26,122 bases of DNA from a virus: the IMG/VR virus record IMGVR_UViG_3300047319_000057, positions 1 to 26,122 of that record. One strand, 5' to 3'. A program made the position numbers and the translations under genes. Shown here in pieces: positions 7,449 through 14,898 of the stretch. Position 1 is the first letter of the stretch; each line of letters begins with the position of its first letter. Below the pieces are notes generated by a model. The model searched no databases, was not told the origin of the DNA, and worked only from the letters and a program-made list of their open reading frames with translations.

Positions 7449-8354
7449 ATGGGTTTTCCCCGACAAGTAAATGTGGTCGCAGCACCGGCAGTTGCGGGTG
7501 ACTTCTGCGACTCGAATCCGCGCTCGACGGTCGATGCTGGCGCAGGCGCGCTCATCGCTAGCGCTAGTGGTGTGAGCGTTGGCCTCTTCGCCTGGATCAA
7601 CCCGACGGACAACATCTCGGTCAGCAACTTCGGCGCAGGCGCTCCGGATGGCTTCGTGCATCGCGACCAGCAAGCGATCATCACGCAGTATCTGGCTGAT
7701 GACACGATGACGATGTATCAGGGCTCGCCGATCACGCTGTTCAATGCTGGCGGCTTCTGGGTGGTCAATGCGGGCTCGACCACATCGGCACTTAAGCAGG
7801 TCGCCTTCGCGAACAATTCGACTGGCGCGGTGCAGTTCGGCTCGAACTTCACCAGCGCAAGCGTGACGGGTTCGATCGCAGCCAATGTATTCACGGGCTC
7901 GATCGCGTCGAACGTCCTGACGATCACCGCCGTTACGACGGGTGTTCTCACCGCCGGCCAGACGATCAGCGGCACGAACGTCACGGCGGGCACGCAGATC
8001 CTCAGCCAGCTCACGGGTACGTCCGGTGGTGTTGGCACGTATCAGGTGAGCATTGTGCAGACCGTGGCGAGCACGACCATCACCGGTTCGGGCGGCACGA
8101 TGACCGTTACGGCAGTTGGCTCGGGCGCAGTTGGCCTGGGTGATGCCCTGACCGGTTCTGGAGTCACCGCTGGTACTGCAGTTACTCAATTCCTGACGGG
8201 CAATGGCGGCACGGGTACGTACGCCGTGAACATCGGCCAGACGGCTGCATCAACGACGATCACTGTGGCCACTGGTACGCAGACCAAGTGGGTCGCAGCT
8301 TCGATCGGCGCACCGGGCGAACTGGTGAAGATGACTACCTGGCTGAACGGCTAA
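7449..8354 (+). CDS. Capsid decoration/cement protein with two beta-module copies
   Basis: 301-aa head surface protein of the 'structural cement' type, placed directly before the capsid gene. The N-terminal part is the family core ([65 protein letters not shown]). Residues 148-211 and 212-271 are two copies of a beta-rich module ([13 protein letters not shown] ... [16 protein letters not shown], and [11 protein letters not shown] ... [16 protein letters not shown]), preceded by a 9-residue tandem start (VTGSIAANV, then FTGSIASNV). The last 25 residues return to a core-like segment. The modules are predicted to project from the capsid. The start has AGGAGT 8-9 nt upstream. A hairpin terminator follows the stop. 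Confidence 0.8.
   Translation: MGFPRQVNVVAAPAVAGDFCDSNPRSTVDAGAGALIASASGVSVGLFAWINPTDNISVSNFGAGAPDGFVHRDQQAIITQYLADDTMTMYQGSPITLFNAGGFWVVNAGSTTSALKQVAFANNSTGAVQFGSNFTSASVTGSIAANVFTGSIASNVLTITAVTTGVLTAGQTISGTNVTAGTQILSQLTGTSGGVGTYQVSIVQTVASTTITGSGGTMTVTAVGSGAVGLGDALTGSGVTAGTAVTQFLTGNGGTGTYAVNIGQTAASTTITVATGTQTKWVAASIGAPGELVKMTTWLNG
7863..7916 (+). repeat. 27-nt tandem repeat at the start of the beta-module array
   Basis: Two adjacent 27-nt units (7863-7889 and 7890-7916) encode VTGSIAANV and FTGSIASNV. Both share the core ACGGG(T/C)TCGATCGC. This is the remnant or seed of another module copy. Confidence 0.6.
7890..8081 (+). repeat. Beta-module copy 1 (in decoration protein)
   Basis: Encodes residues 148-211. 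Signature: [13 protein letters not shown], an [16 protein letters not shown] core, GGVGTYQVS and QTVASTTI. The same ordered signature recurs in copy 2, in the tail completion protein and in the baseplate J-like protein. Confidence 0.75.
8085..8261 (+). repeat. Beta-module copy 2 (in decoration protein)
   Basis: Encodes residues 213-271. It lacks the FTGSI opening but keeps [32 protein letters not shown] and QTAASTTI, directly after copy 1. Confidence 0.75.
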
Positions 8355-8377
8355 GCGCCGACTCTACCCGCCAAATC

Positions 8378-8400
8378 AGGCCGCCTACGGACGGCTTTTT
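8378..8400 (+). terminator. Hairpin plus T-run between decoration and capsid genes
   Basis: AGGCCGCC pairs with GGCGGCTT-like bases (GGACGGCTT, one bulged A and one G-T pair) around a TAC loop, followed by five T. It looks like a rho-independent terminator or attenuator. It lies inside the late operon, 24 bp before the capsid start, so partial termination or mRNA 3'-end protection is more likely than a full stop. Confidence 0.55.
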
Positions 8401-8423
8401 CATTGCTCAAAGGAAAACGAATC

Positions 8424-9524
8424 ATGGCCAAAATGGCATATGACATGTCGCCGCAAGATCAAAAGGCGGCACTCGACTATCACCGCACCCGCTGGGGTAT
8501 CGACTTCCCGGGCGCACAGATGTTCGCGCGTCCGGAATGGAAGGAAAACATTAACCTCGCGATGGATGCCCAGCCCGCACTGGTCACCGTCCCGAATTCG
8601 GGCATTCCCGCTTACCTGACGTTCTTCACCGATCCGGACATTCTTCGCGTCCTGACCGCGGCGAACGAAGGCGCTGAAATCTTCGGCGAAAAGCAGAAAG
8701 GCGAATGGACGACGTCCACGCTGATCTTCCCGGTTGTGGAGCGCACGTACGAAGTTTCGAGCTACGGCGACTACAACAACAACGGTCGCGCTGGCATCAA
8801 CACGAACTTCCCGGAACGCCAGCCGTATCTGTACCAGACCGTCGTCGAGTATGGCGAACTGGAAATCGAGCGCGCCGGCCTCGCGAAGATCGGCTTCGTG
8901 GCTGAGCAGAAAGAAGCGGCGATCGATGGCCTGAACAAGTTCGGCAACCTGACGTACTTCAAGGGCGTTGCTGGCCTGCAGAACTACGGTGCGTTGAACG
9001 ATCCGGCGTTGTTCCCTGCTATCGCCCCGGCTCCGAAGGTTGCGGGCGGCAATGCCTGGATGAACGGCAACGTCGTCGTCGCAACAGCGAACGAAATCTT
9101 CACCGACATCCAGTCGCTCGTCATTCAGGCGATCAACCAGTCGGGTGGCCGCATCAACACCAAGTCGAAGTTCGTGCTTGCGTTGTCGCCGGCTCGCGAA
9201 GGCGCGCTCACTGCGACCAACACGTTCAACGTGAACGTTGCTGCGCTGCTGAAGAACAACTTCCCGAATCTGGAAGTCAAGAACGCTATCCAGTACGGCG
9301 CCCTGTCGGCACAGAATCCGCAAGGTTCGGCGCTCGGCGAAATCATGCAGTTGTGGTGCCCGGACGCAACCGGCCAGGATTCGGGCTATTGCTCGTTCAA
9401 CGCAAAGCTCCGCGCAGGCCCGGTCGTTCGCGAACTGTCGGCCTACAAGCAAAAGCTATCGCAAGGCACCTCGGGCTTCATCCTGCGTCAGCCGTTTGCA
9501 ATGGCGCAGATGGTCGGCCTGTAA
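8424..9524 (+). CDS. Major capsid protein (DUF2184 family)
   Basis: Main shell subunit, expected to have the HK97 fold. The 366-aa sequence matches the DUF2184/major capsid family: YHRTRWGIDFPGAQMF near the N terminus, NSGIPAYLTFFTDPDILRVL, VERTYEVSSYGDYNNNG in the region of the E-loop, KGVAGLQNYGALNDP, and a C-terminal FILRQPFAMAQMVGL. The frame is open to a TTG at 8403, but the ATG at 8424 has AAAGGA 9 nt upstream and gives the usual N terminus MAKMAYDMS. Codon use is strongly biased to GC-ending optimal codons, as expected for the most abundant virion protein. Confidence 0.95.
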   Translation: MAKMAYDMSPQDQKAALDYHRTRWGIDFPGAQMFARPEWKENINLAMDAQPALVTVPNSGIPAYLTFFTDPDILRVLTAANEGAEIFGEKQKGEWTTSTLIFPVVERTYEVSSYGDYNNNGRAGINTNFPERQPYLYQTVVEYGELEIERAGLAKIGFVAEQKEAAIDGLNKFGNLTYFKGVAGLQNYGALNDPALFPAIAPAPKVAGGNAWMNGNVVVATANEIFTDIQSLVIQAINQSGGRINTKSKFVLALSPAREGALTATNTFNVNVAALLKNNFPNLEVKNAIQYGALSAQNPQGSALGEIMQLWCPDATGQDSGYCSFNAKLRAGPVVRELSAYKQKLSQGTSGFILRQPFAMAQMVGL

Positions 9525-9540
9525 GCAGGGCAGCACACCG

Positions 9541-9590
9541 CGCGCCTAGGGTCATCCCCGAAAGCCGACCTGACCGTACCGGTTGGCGCG
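9541..9590 (+). promoter_or_regulatory. Nested inverted repeats in the gap after the capsid gene
   Basis: The 106-bp gap between the capsid gene and the next gene holds CGCGCC (9541-9546) pairing with GGCGCG (9585-9590) and, nested inside, GGTCA (9550-9554) pairing with TGACC (9571-9575). It would fold as a two-tier RNA hairpin. A T-rich CTCTTTTCTTC follows, so it could be a weak terminator or a leader structure for the next gene. Confidence 0.35.
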
Positions 9591-9630
9591 TGGTCCTCTT
9601 TTCTTCGGTCACCTCTTAAAGGCGGTCAAG

Positions 9631-10110
9631 ATGGCAGGCGATACCCTCAGCATCAAGAAGCACAACGATTCCCCTTCGAATGCGACGGTCACCGTGGCGA
9701 GCAAGATGCCCTTTGACTTCGTGCTGAAGCTGTACGACTTCGTGGAGCGCTCCGAGCCCGTTCTCGGTGGCGGCATGCGCAACTACAAGCAGGCCCAGGA
9801 ACGTCGGACGGCAAAGACCTTCATCGCACAGGGAAATTCGTTCCCGCAGAACAAGGGCGCGCATCAGCAGATCGTCGGTGGTTACGCGATCACGCACGAC
9901 GTTCCCAAGGCTTTCTGGGACGAATGGCTCGATCAGAACAAGGAAGCCGACTACGTTGTCAACGGCATGATCTTCGCGCATGGCGAGTCGGCCAGCACGA
10001 CCGCTGAAGCCCGCGAAAAGGAAAAGGAAAAGTCTGGTCTCGAACGGCTTGACCCGAACAACCTTCCGAAGGGCCTCGAAACCTCGGATCATTTCCGCAG
10101 AGCGTCGTAA
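9631..10110 (+). CDS. Conserved phage protein downstream of capsid, function unknown
   Basis: 159-aa soluble protein. The frame is open upstream to a TTG at 9583, but the ATG at 9631 has AAAGG 8 nt away and gives [17 protein letters not shown]. It contains [16 protein letters not shown], a patch [13 protein letters not shown] and [20 protein letters not shown], and a charged Glu/Lys-rich linker (about residues 125-137) before a C-terminal [13 protein letters not shown]. Such proteins are commonly found between the capsid and DUF4054 connector genes in this phage type. I infer a head or head-completion role from position only. Confidence 0.75.
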   Translation: MAGDTLSIKKHNDSPSNATVTVASKMPFDFVLKLYDFVERSEPVLGGGMRNYKQAQERRTAKTFIAQGNSFPQNKGAHQQIVGGYAITHDVPKAFWDEWLDQNKEADYVVNGMIFAHGESASTTAEAREKEKEKSGLERLDPNNLPKGLETSDHFRRAS

Positions 10111-10112
10111 TT

Positions 10113-10562
10113 ATGGAAGGCGTCGTTGTTTTCGATTACATGGCCTGGTCGGCGCGTTATCCGGAGTTAGCCACGTCGGTAACGCAACCAACGGCGCAGA
10201 TGTATTTCAACGAGGCGCAACTGTACTGCGACAACACGCCGTGCAGCATCGTTGCCGATGTGTGCATACGGGCCGTATTGCTAAATCAGGTGACGGCCCA
10301 TATTGCCGCGCTGAACTCTTCGCTAAACGGCCAGCCGTCTTCACCGCTGGTAGGTCGGATTAATACCGCCACGCAAGGTAGTGTTTCAGTAGGAACGCAA
10401 CTCGATATGCCCCCGGGGTCGTCGCAGTGGTTTGCGCAGACCAAGTACGGCCTGGCATTCTGGCAGGCGACGGCTCAATTTCGGTCAATGCGATATGTGC
10501 CGGGCCGGACACCGGTGGTTAATCCCTGGGGCGGTCGATATGGCGGTTTCGGGAGATTCTGA
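10113..10562 (+). CDS. Head-tail connector / head completion protein (DUF4054)
   Basis: Adaptor protein that docks on the portal after packaging. The 149-aa sequence fits DUF4054: [14 protein letters not shown] at the N terminus, [32 protein letters not shown], then [27 protein letters not shown] and [11 protein letters not shown], ending in a Gly/Arg/Phe-rich tail. This helical pattern with the 'QGSVSV' and 'QWF..TKYG' blocks is typical of connectors of the gp6/gp15 type. The start is 2 bp after the preceding stop. The stop overlaps the next ATG (TGATG). Confidence 0.88.
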   Translation: MEGVVVFDYMAWSARYPELATSVTQPTAQMYFNEAQLYCDNTPCSIVADVCIRAVLLNQVTAHIAALNSSLNGQPSSPLVGRINTATQGSVSVGTQLDMPPGSSQWFAQTKYGLAFWQATAQFRSMRYVPGRTPVVNPWGGRYGGFGRF

Positions 10563-11170
10563 TGGGCGCATTCTCTGGTGGTGCGGCGCTCGAGGCGAAG
10601 TTGCGAGAGATCGCAGAGAAGGTCGGCAAGGCGAAGACAGTGAATGTCGGATTCCTCGAGGGATCGACCTATCCCGATGGCACTCCGGTTGCGCTGATTG
10701 CCGCCACGAATGAGTACGGTGGCACCGTAACGGTTCCCGAGCATGACGTGACGATCCATCGCAAGATCGACAAGAACGGAAATTTCGCCGCTGGCTCTCT
10801 GGACGAAGAAGGCAATCGCGTAGGGGCGAGCCAGTTCGTCAAGGCTTCCAGGTCGAACTACGACACGACGCACCACGTCGACGAATATACGGTCACCATT
10901 CCTGCACGCCCATTCTTCCGCGGCATGATCGCGGAACACAAAGGCGAGTGGCCGACCGATCTGGGCAAGATCATTAAGGCTGCAAACTATGACTCAGAGG
11001 TCGCGCTGGGCCGCCTGGGAAAACATGTGGCCGAACAGTTGCAGGATTCAATCCGCGCGTTCGATGACCCGGCGAATGCCAAGTCTACGGTCGCAAAGAA
11101 AGGGTTCGACAAGCCTCTTATCGAATCCAAGAACATGTTGGACAGCGTCGACTCCGAGGTGCAAACGTGA
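10562..11170 (+). CDS. Neck / tail-completion protein (HK97 gp10-like)
   Basis: 202-aa protein with the features of HK97-gp10-like or virion morphogenesis proteins that join head and tail: VNVGFLEGSTYPDGTPVALIA, NEYGG, the characteristic IPARPFFRGMI, and a helical C terminus ending with KPLIESKNMLDSVDSEV. A charged insert (HRKIDKNGNFAAGSLDEEGN) lies between NEYGG and the RPFF motif and looks lineage-specific. It overlaps both neighbours (TGATG at the start, GTGA at the stop), so it is translationally coupled inside the connector cluster. Confidence 0.85.
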   Translation: MGAFSGGAALEAKLREIAEKVGKAKTVNVGFLEGSTYPDGTPVALIAATNEYGGTVTVPEHDVTIHRKIDKNGNFAAGSLDEEGNRVGASQFVKASRSNYDTTHHVDEYTVTIPARPFFRGMIAEHKGEWPTDLGKIIKAANYDSEVALGRLGKHVAEQLQDSIRAFDDPANAKSTVAKKGFDKPLIESKNMLDSVDSEVQT

Positions 11171-11550
11171 ACCTGAACAACATTGTGGCCGGCTGTGTCG
11201 CCGCGGTGAATGACTGGGTTACGCTTGCGATCCAGCCATCCCAGGGCTATACGACGAATGATGACGGCTCCCGCGTACCTGCGTATGGGCCGACTCAGTA
11301 TGTGCTCGCACAAATGCAAGCCCTCCAATATAACGACCTGGTTCAGGTCTCCGGCTTGAACCTGACTGGTGAGCGCCGTGCCGTCTATGTGAACGGTGAT
11401 TATGATGCCGTCCTGAGGGCGGCTCAGGCGGGTGGTGATCCGGTCACATTGCTGTCGGATAACAGCAATTGGCTCATCGTGTTCCAGTTTGAAGGTTGGG
11501 ACTATACGGGCGGTTGGACCAAGTTCTGCATGACGAGGCAGTTATCGTGA
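11167..11550 (+). CDS. Conserved neck-region protein
   Basis: 127-aa protein starting with GTG that overlaps the previous stop (GTGA). Blocks: NDWVTLAIQPSQGYTTN, DGSRVPAYG, QMQALQYNDLVQVSGLNLTG, RRAVYVNGDYDAVLRA, NWLIVFQFEGWDYTGGWTKF. I recognise this as a conserved gene between the gp10-like and tail-terminator genes of this phage type, where it is presumed to be a neck or collar component, but the exact role is not established from sequence. No signal or membrane segment. Confidence 0.78.
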   Translation: MNLNNIVAGCVAAVNDWVTLAIQPSQGYTTNDDGSRVPAYGPTQYVLAQMQALQYNDLVQVSGLNLTGERRAVYVNGDYDAVLRAAQAGGDPVTLLSDNSNWLIVFQFEGWDYTGGWTKFCMTRQLS

Positions 11551-12272
11551 GCGTCACGCTATCCCTCACCGAAGTCCAGATTTTCACGGCTCTACGATCG
11601 TTCCTCCTGTCGATCATGCCGGCTGGCATGGAGATCGTGAAGGCGCAGGACAACCGTGTACCGGAACCTGCTGGAACCAACTTCATCACCATGACGCCGC
11701 TGTTTCGCGAGCGCCTTGAAACCAACGTCGATACATATTCAGATGTGGCATTCACCGGATCCATTGCTGGAAATACGTTGACGGTCACAAATATCGGCCT
11801 CGGAACCATTGCAGTAGGGTCGCAATTGATGGGTAACAACCTGGCGTCCAATACGGTCGTGACTGCGCTCGGCACCGGAACAGGCGGGGTCGGTACTTAT
11901 ACGGTTATGCCTGCGCAAACACTCGCGAGCCAGACGATTTCGGCCGGCGTCGAACGTCTGTTGCAGCCGATCAAATTTACAGCGCAACTGGATGTGCACG
12001 GCCCGAACTCTGCGGATAACGCGCAGATCATCACTACGCTCTTCCGGGATGACTACGGAGTCAATGCATTCGCGGCATCGGGCTTCGATGTCACGCCGCT
12101 GTACGCGAACGATCCGCATCAAATGCCATTCGTAAATGGTGAGCAGCAAGTCGAGGAAAGGTACGTGGTCGATGTAGTGATGCAGTGCAATCCCGTCGTC
12201 ACCGTGCCGCAGCAGTTCGCTGACGACCTGCAATACACGGTCAAGAACATCCCGGCGGATTTCCCCGCTTAA
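11547..12272 (+). CDS. Tail completion/terminator-like protein with inserted beta-module
   Basis: 241-aa protein. The core resembles tail-terminator or completion proteins that cap the tube and sheath: LTEVQIFTALRSFLLSIMP, NFITMTPLFRERLETNVDTY, then IKFTAQLDVHGPNSADNAQIITTLFRDDYGV and VVDVVMQCNPVVTVPQQFADD. Between ETNVDTYSD and ERLLQPIKF lies a 63-residue insertion (residues 69-131, FTGSIAGNTLTV ... VGTYTVMPAQTLASQTI), the same module as in the decoration and J-like proteins. The GTG start overlaps the previous stop (GTGA); an upstream in-frame ATG at 11496 lies inside the preceding gene and is not needed. A hairpin terminator follows. Confidence 0.8.
   Translation: MSVTLSLTEVQIFTALRSFLLSIMPAGMEIVKAQDNRVPEPAGTNFITMTPLFRERLETNVDTYSDVAFTGSIAGNTLTVTNIGLGTIAVGSQLMGNNLASNTVVTALGTGTGGVGTYTVMPAQTLASQTISAGVERLLQPIKFTAQLDVHGPNSADNAQIITTLFRDDYGVNAFAASGFDVTPLYANDPHQMPFVNGEQQVEERYVVDVVMQCNPVVTVPQQFADDLQYTVKNIPADFPA
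11751..11939 (+). repeat. Beta-module copy 3 (inserted in tail completion protein)
   Basis: 63 codons, FTGSIAGNTLTVTNIGLG to QTLASQTI, interrupting an otherwise continuous tail-completion core. It has the same motif order as the other copies. Confidence 0.75.
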
Positions 12273-12295
12273 CTCCGCATCAACCAGTTCATTCG

Positions 12296-12326
12296 AGCCT
12301 CCCTTCGCGGAGGCTTTCTTCATTTT
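12296..12326 (+). terminator. Hairpin plus T-rich tail before the sheath gene
   Basis: AGCCTCC (12296-12302) pairs perfectly with GGAGGCT (12309-12315) across a 6-nt loop CTTCGC, followed by TTTCTTCATTTT. It is a rho-independent-type hairpin in the 63-bp gap before the sheath gene. The GGAG ribosome site of the sheath gene lies immediately after it. Probably an attenuator or mRNA processing/stability element within the late operon. Confidence 0.6.
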
Positions 12327-12335
12327 GGAGCACTC

Positions 12336-13844
12336 ATGCAGAGCATTCCCGCCAGCGCGGTCGTACAGGTCATTCCGTCCGTAATCTCGGCGGGCGGGTC
12401 TGCCCTCGACCTCATCGGTCTGTGCCTTACCTCGAACCCGCGTGTCCCGACCGGCCAGGTTCTTTCGTTCCCCTCTTCGGCTGCGGTGTCGGACTACTTC
12501 GGCCCGAATTCGGTTCAGGCTGGTCAAGCCGCGATCTACTTCGCCGGCTTCACGGGCTCTAACGTCCTGCCGGGCGCAATGCTGTTCGCGCAATACAATC
12601 TGGCCGCTGTCCCTGGCTATCTGCGTGGCGGCGACGTCTCCGGTCTGACGCTGACGCAACTGCAGGCGTTTAGCGGCACGCTAACGATCAAGTTTGCCGG
12701 CGTCGGCCTCACCTCGGCGACGATCAATCTTTCGGCGGCCACCAGCTTCTCGAATGCCGCGACGATCATCGCAGCCGGCTTTACGGCGCCCACGTTTGCT
12801 GTGACGTTCGATAGCGTATCGGGTGCATTTGTATTCACCAGCACGATGACCGGCGCAACCAAAACAGTCGATTTCGCTACCGGCACGCTGGCAGCCAATC
12901 TGGCTCTCACGCAAGCAACAGGCGCCGTGTTGTCGCAAGGTGCGGATGCGGTCACGTCACCCTCGGCATTCATGGGAGGCATCGTCGACCAGACGACGAA
13001 CTGGGCCACGTTCTTTTCCGACTTCGATCCGGATGCGGGCTCGGGCAATGCCGTCAAGCTCGAGTTCGCGCAATGGGTCGCCACGACCGGTAACCGGTAC
13101 GCGTACCTCTGCGAAGACACCGACATCACGCCGACTGAATCGACCAATGCGCCGACGTCGCTTGGCCAGTTGATCAAGGCCGCGCAGATCTCGGGCGTAG
13201 AGGTTAGCTGGGTGCCGAGCATTCCGGGCGGCCAGGCAGCGTTTGCTTCGGGAGCGGTCGCATCGATCGACTTCACCGCGACCAACGGGGAAACGACGCT
13301 CGCGTTCAAGTCCCAATCCGGTCTCACGGCAACGGTGACGAGCCAGACTGTGATGGATAACCTCATCGCGAATGGCTACAACGTATATGGCGCGTTTGCA
13401 ACCGCGAACGATCAGTTCATCTTCTTCTATCCTGGTTCTATCAGCGGTCCGTTCGCGTGGGTCGACGCGTACGTTGGGCAGATCTGGCTGAACAACGCAT
13501 TCCAGCTCGCGCTTATCGAACTGTTGACCCAGGTCAAGTCGATCCCCTACAACGCCGCTGGCTACGCGTTGGTTTCGGCCGCGATGCAAGATCCGATCAC
13601 CGCGGCGCTGAACTTCGGCCTCATCACGCCGGGTGCCACGCTGTCGGCTGCGCAGATCGCGGAGGTAAATAACCTCACGGGCGTATCGATCGGGAACGTC
13701 CTGCAATCGCAGGGTTGGTTCCTTCAGATCCAGCCGGCCACTGCACAAACTCGCGGCGCTCGCCAGTCGCCGACGATCTTCTTCCTGTATGTGCAGGGCG
13801 GATCGATTCAGAAGCTCGTAGTTAATTCAGTCGAGGTCCAATAA
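12336..13844 (+). CDS. Tail sheath protein (DUF3383 family)
   Basis: Contractile sheath subunit, and the best evidence for a myovirus. The 502-aa length and layout fit DUF3383: an N-terminal strand region ([35 protein letters not shown]), [20 protein letters not shown], an inserted beta domain at about residues 100-205 (many Thr/Ala/Ser), the core [20 protein letters not shown], and a C-terminal handle ([25 protein letters not shown]). The ATG at 12336 has GGAG 8 nt upstream. The stop overlaps the tube start (TAATG), ensuring matched synthesis of sheath and tube. Confidence 0.92.
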   Translation: MQSIPASAVVQVIPSVISAGGSALDLIGLCLTSNPRVPTGQVLSFPSSAAVSDYFGPNSVQAGQAAIYFAGFTGSNVLPGAMLFAQYNLAAVPGYLRGGDVSGLTLTQLQAFSGTLTIKFAGVGLTSATINLSAATSFSNAATIIAAGFTAPTFAVTFDSVSGAFVFTSTMTGATKTVDFATGTLAANLALTQATGAVLSQGADAVTSPSAFMGGIVDQTTNWATFFSDFDPDAGSGNAVKLEFAQWVATTGNRYAYLCEDTDITPTESTNAPTSLGQLIKAAQISGVEVSWVPSIPGGQAAFASGAVASIDFTATNGETTLAFKSQSGLTATVTSQTVMDNLIANGYNVYGAFATANDQFIFFYPGSISGPFAWVDAYVGQIWLNNAFQLALIELLTQVKSIPYNAAGYALVSAAMQDPITAALNFGLITPGATLSAAQIAEVNNLTGVSIGNVLQSQGWFLQIQPATAQTRGARQSPTIFFLYVQGGSIQKLVVNSVEVQ

Positions 13845-14275
13845 TGGCAGACATCACCAGCTCGAATAGCATTTTGATTTTGGGCGTCACGGGCTTTTTT
13901 ACTGTGCCCCAGCAACTCGCCGGCTTCGCTGCCGACGACATGTATTCGATGGCAAACGTCGATACGAAAGAAGTCGTCATGGGCGCAGACGGAAAGTTGT
14001 CCGCTGGATACATTCCGCAAATCAAGGTGCTCGAGATAACCCTGCAAGCGGATAGCCCGAGCAACACATTTTTTGAGTCGGTATACGCTGCTGAGGAGGC
14101 CGCTCAGGCGCCGTTCTTCTTCTTCGGCAACATCACGCAACAGTCGGTAGGCAAGAACTATACGTTGACCACTGGCGTGATGAAGAACTACAAGCCTCTT
14201 GCCGATGCAAAGAAGACGTTGCAGCCGCGGAAGTTTGAAATTCACTTTGGGTCCGTCATTGCGGTGCCGATCTAA
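13844..14275 (+). CDS. Tail tube protein (DUF3277 family)
   Basis: Inner tube subunit of the contractile tail. The 143-aa sequence fits DUF3277: SSNSILILGVTGFFTVPQQL at the N terminus, FAADDMYSMANVDTKEVVMGADGKLSAGYIP, LEITLQADSPSNTFFESVY, and the C-terminal strand RKFEIHFGSVIAVPI. It directly follows the sheath gene with a 1-base overlap, the usual sheath-tube order. Confidence 0.9.
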   Translation: MADITSSNSILILGVTGFFTVPQQLAGFAADDMYSMANVDTKEVVMGADGKLSAGYIPQIKVLEITLQADSPSNTFFESVYAAEEAAQAPFFFFGNITQQSVGKNYTLTTGVMKNYKPLADAKKTLQPRKFEIHFGSVIAVPI

Positions 14276-14276
14276 A

Positions 14277-14714
14277 ATGCGCAAAACCAAAACTATCGTC
14301 ATCGAGTCGGCGGGGCGTGACCAGGGCAAGATGTTCACAGTCACGGAGTTGTCCGCTTCGCAGGCTGAATCATGGGCCACACGCGCCCTCTTCGTCATGA
14401 TGAACTGTGGCGTAGAGGTGCCGGATGATCTGCTGTCGGCTGGCTTGGCTGGCATTGCAGCGATCGGCATCAAGTCGCTTACTAAAGTCCCATACGAACT
14501 CGCCCGGCCTCTGTTCGACGAGATGATGGAGTGCATTTCCATCGTCCCCGATCCGAAGCAGCCGATGGTCAAGCGCGGCTATGGCGGCGTTGGCCCCATG
14601 ATCGAGGATGACATCGAGGAAGTCTCGACGCGGCTTCAGTTGCGCAAGGCCGTTCTCGAGTTGCACATGAGTTTTTTTACGAGCGCCGCCACGCAAAAAC
14701 AAGAGGCGGCGTAA
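14277..14714 (+). CDS. Tail assembly chaperone, short product
   Basis: 145-aa helical protein between tube and tape measure, the place of tape-measure chaperones (lambda G, P2 E equivalents). It binds the tape measure during tube growth and is not found in virions. The ATG at 14277 directly follows the tube stop (TAAA ATG). Blocks: KTIVIESAGRDQGKMFTVTEL, WATRALFVMMNCGVEVPDDLL, GIKSLTKVPYELARPLFDEMM. The C terminus MSFFTSAATQKQEAA is the part that changes upon frameshifting. The zero-frame stop comes right after the predicted stimulatory stem. Confidence 0.9.
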   Translation: MRKTKTIVIESAGRDQGKMFTVTELSASQAESWATRALFVMMNCGVEVPDDLLSAGLAGIAAIGIKSLTKVPYELARPLFDEMMECISIVPDPKQPMVKRGYGGVGPMIEDDIEEVSTRLQLRKAVLELHMSFFTSAATQKQEAA

Positions 14715-14896
14715 CCGTCGACGGCCTGCTCGACTATCCGAACGTCTCACAGAATATCGGCCTGATCGTATCGAGGAATATGGCGACGCTGCATGAACTG
14801 CAGACCGTGTATGGAAGTCAGGATCTTTACGACCTGATCGAAATCGTCGTTATCAATTCGCACAACGACCGCATCATGAGCGAGCGCAAGGAATAA
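14277..14896 (+). CDS. Tail assembly chaperone, -1 frameshift product
   Basis: Long form made by a programmed -1 shift at the T7 run (14672-14678), where the zero frame reads AGT TTT TTT. After the slip the frame continues TAC GAG CGC CGC, giving FFYERRHAKTRGG, then VTVDGLLDYPNVSQNIGLIVSRN, LHELQTVYGSQDLYDLIEIV and a stop at 14894-14896, 2 bp before the tape measure ATG. The product is 134 + 72 = 206 aa. The extension is protein-like and has no start codon with a good ribosome site of its own. It corresponds to lambda GT or P2 E/E'. Coordinates span the join; the reading frame changes at 14678. Confidence 0.85.
14672..14711 (+). promoter_or_regulatory. -1 frameshift element: T7 slippery run plus stem-loop
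   Basis: The slippery heptamer TTTTTTT (14672-14678) is aligned so both P- and A-site Phe codons re-pair after a -1 slip. A 5-nt spacer (ACGAG) leads to stem CGCCGCC (14684-14690) pairing with GGCGGCG (14705-14711) around a 14-nt A-rich loop. Slip site, spacer length and GC stem all match known frameshift signals. Confidence 0.85.
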
Positions 14897-14898
14897 GA

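Noticed and set aside
7422-8189. Minus-strand frame of 255 codons opposite the decoration gene
   Set aside because: Composition (Arg, Asp, Asn, Thr repeats) is the complement of the plus-strand repeat modules; no start signal.
8400-9452. Long minus-strand frame (350 codons) opposite the capsid gene
   Set aside because: It mirrors the highly biased codons of the capsid gene; Arg/Ala/Val-rich shadow composition with no motifs and no ribosome site.
12957-13748. Minus-strand frame of 263 codons opposite the sheath gene
   Set aside because: Arg/Asp-rich shadow of the well-supported DUF3383 sheath gene.
14691-14700. A second slippery candidate (CAAAAAC) near the frameshift site
   Set aside because: Only five A precede the C, so the A AAA AAC heptamer is incomplete, and it lies in the loop of the predicted stem.
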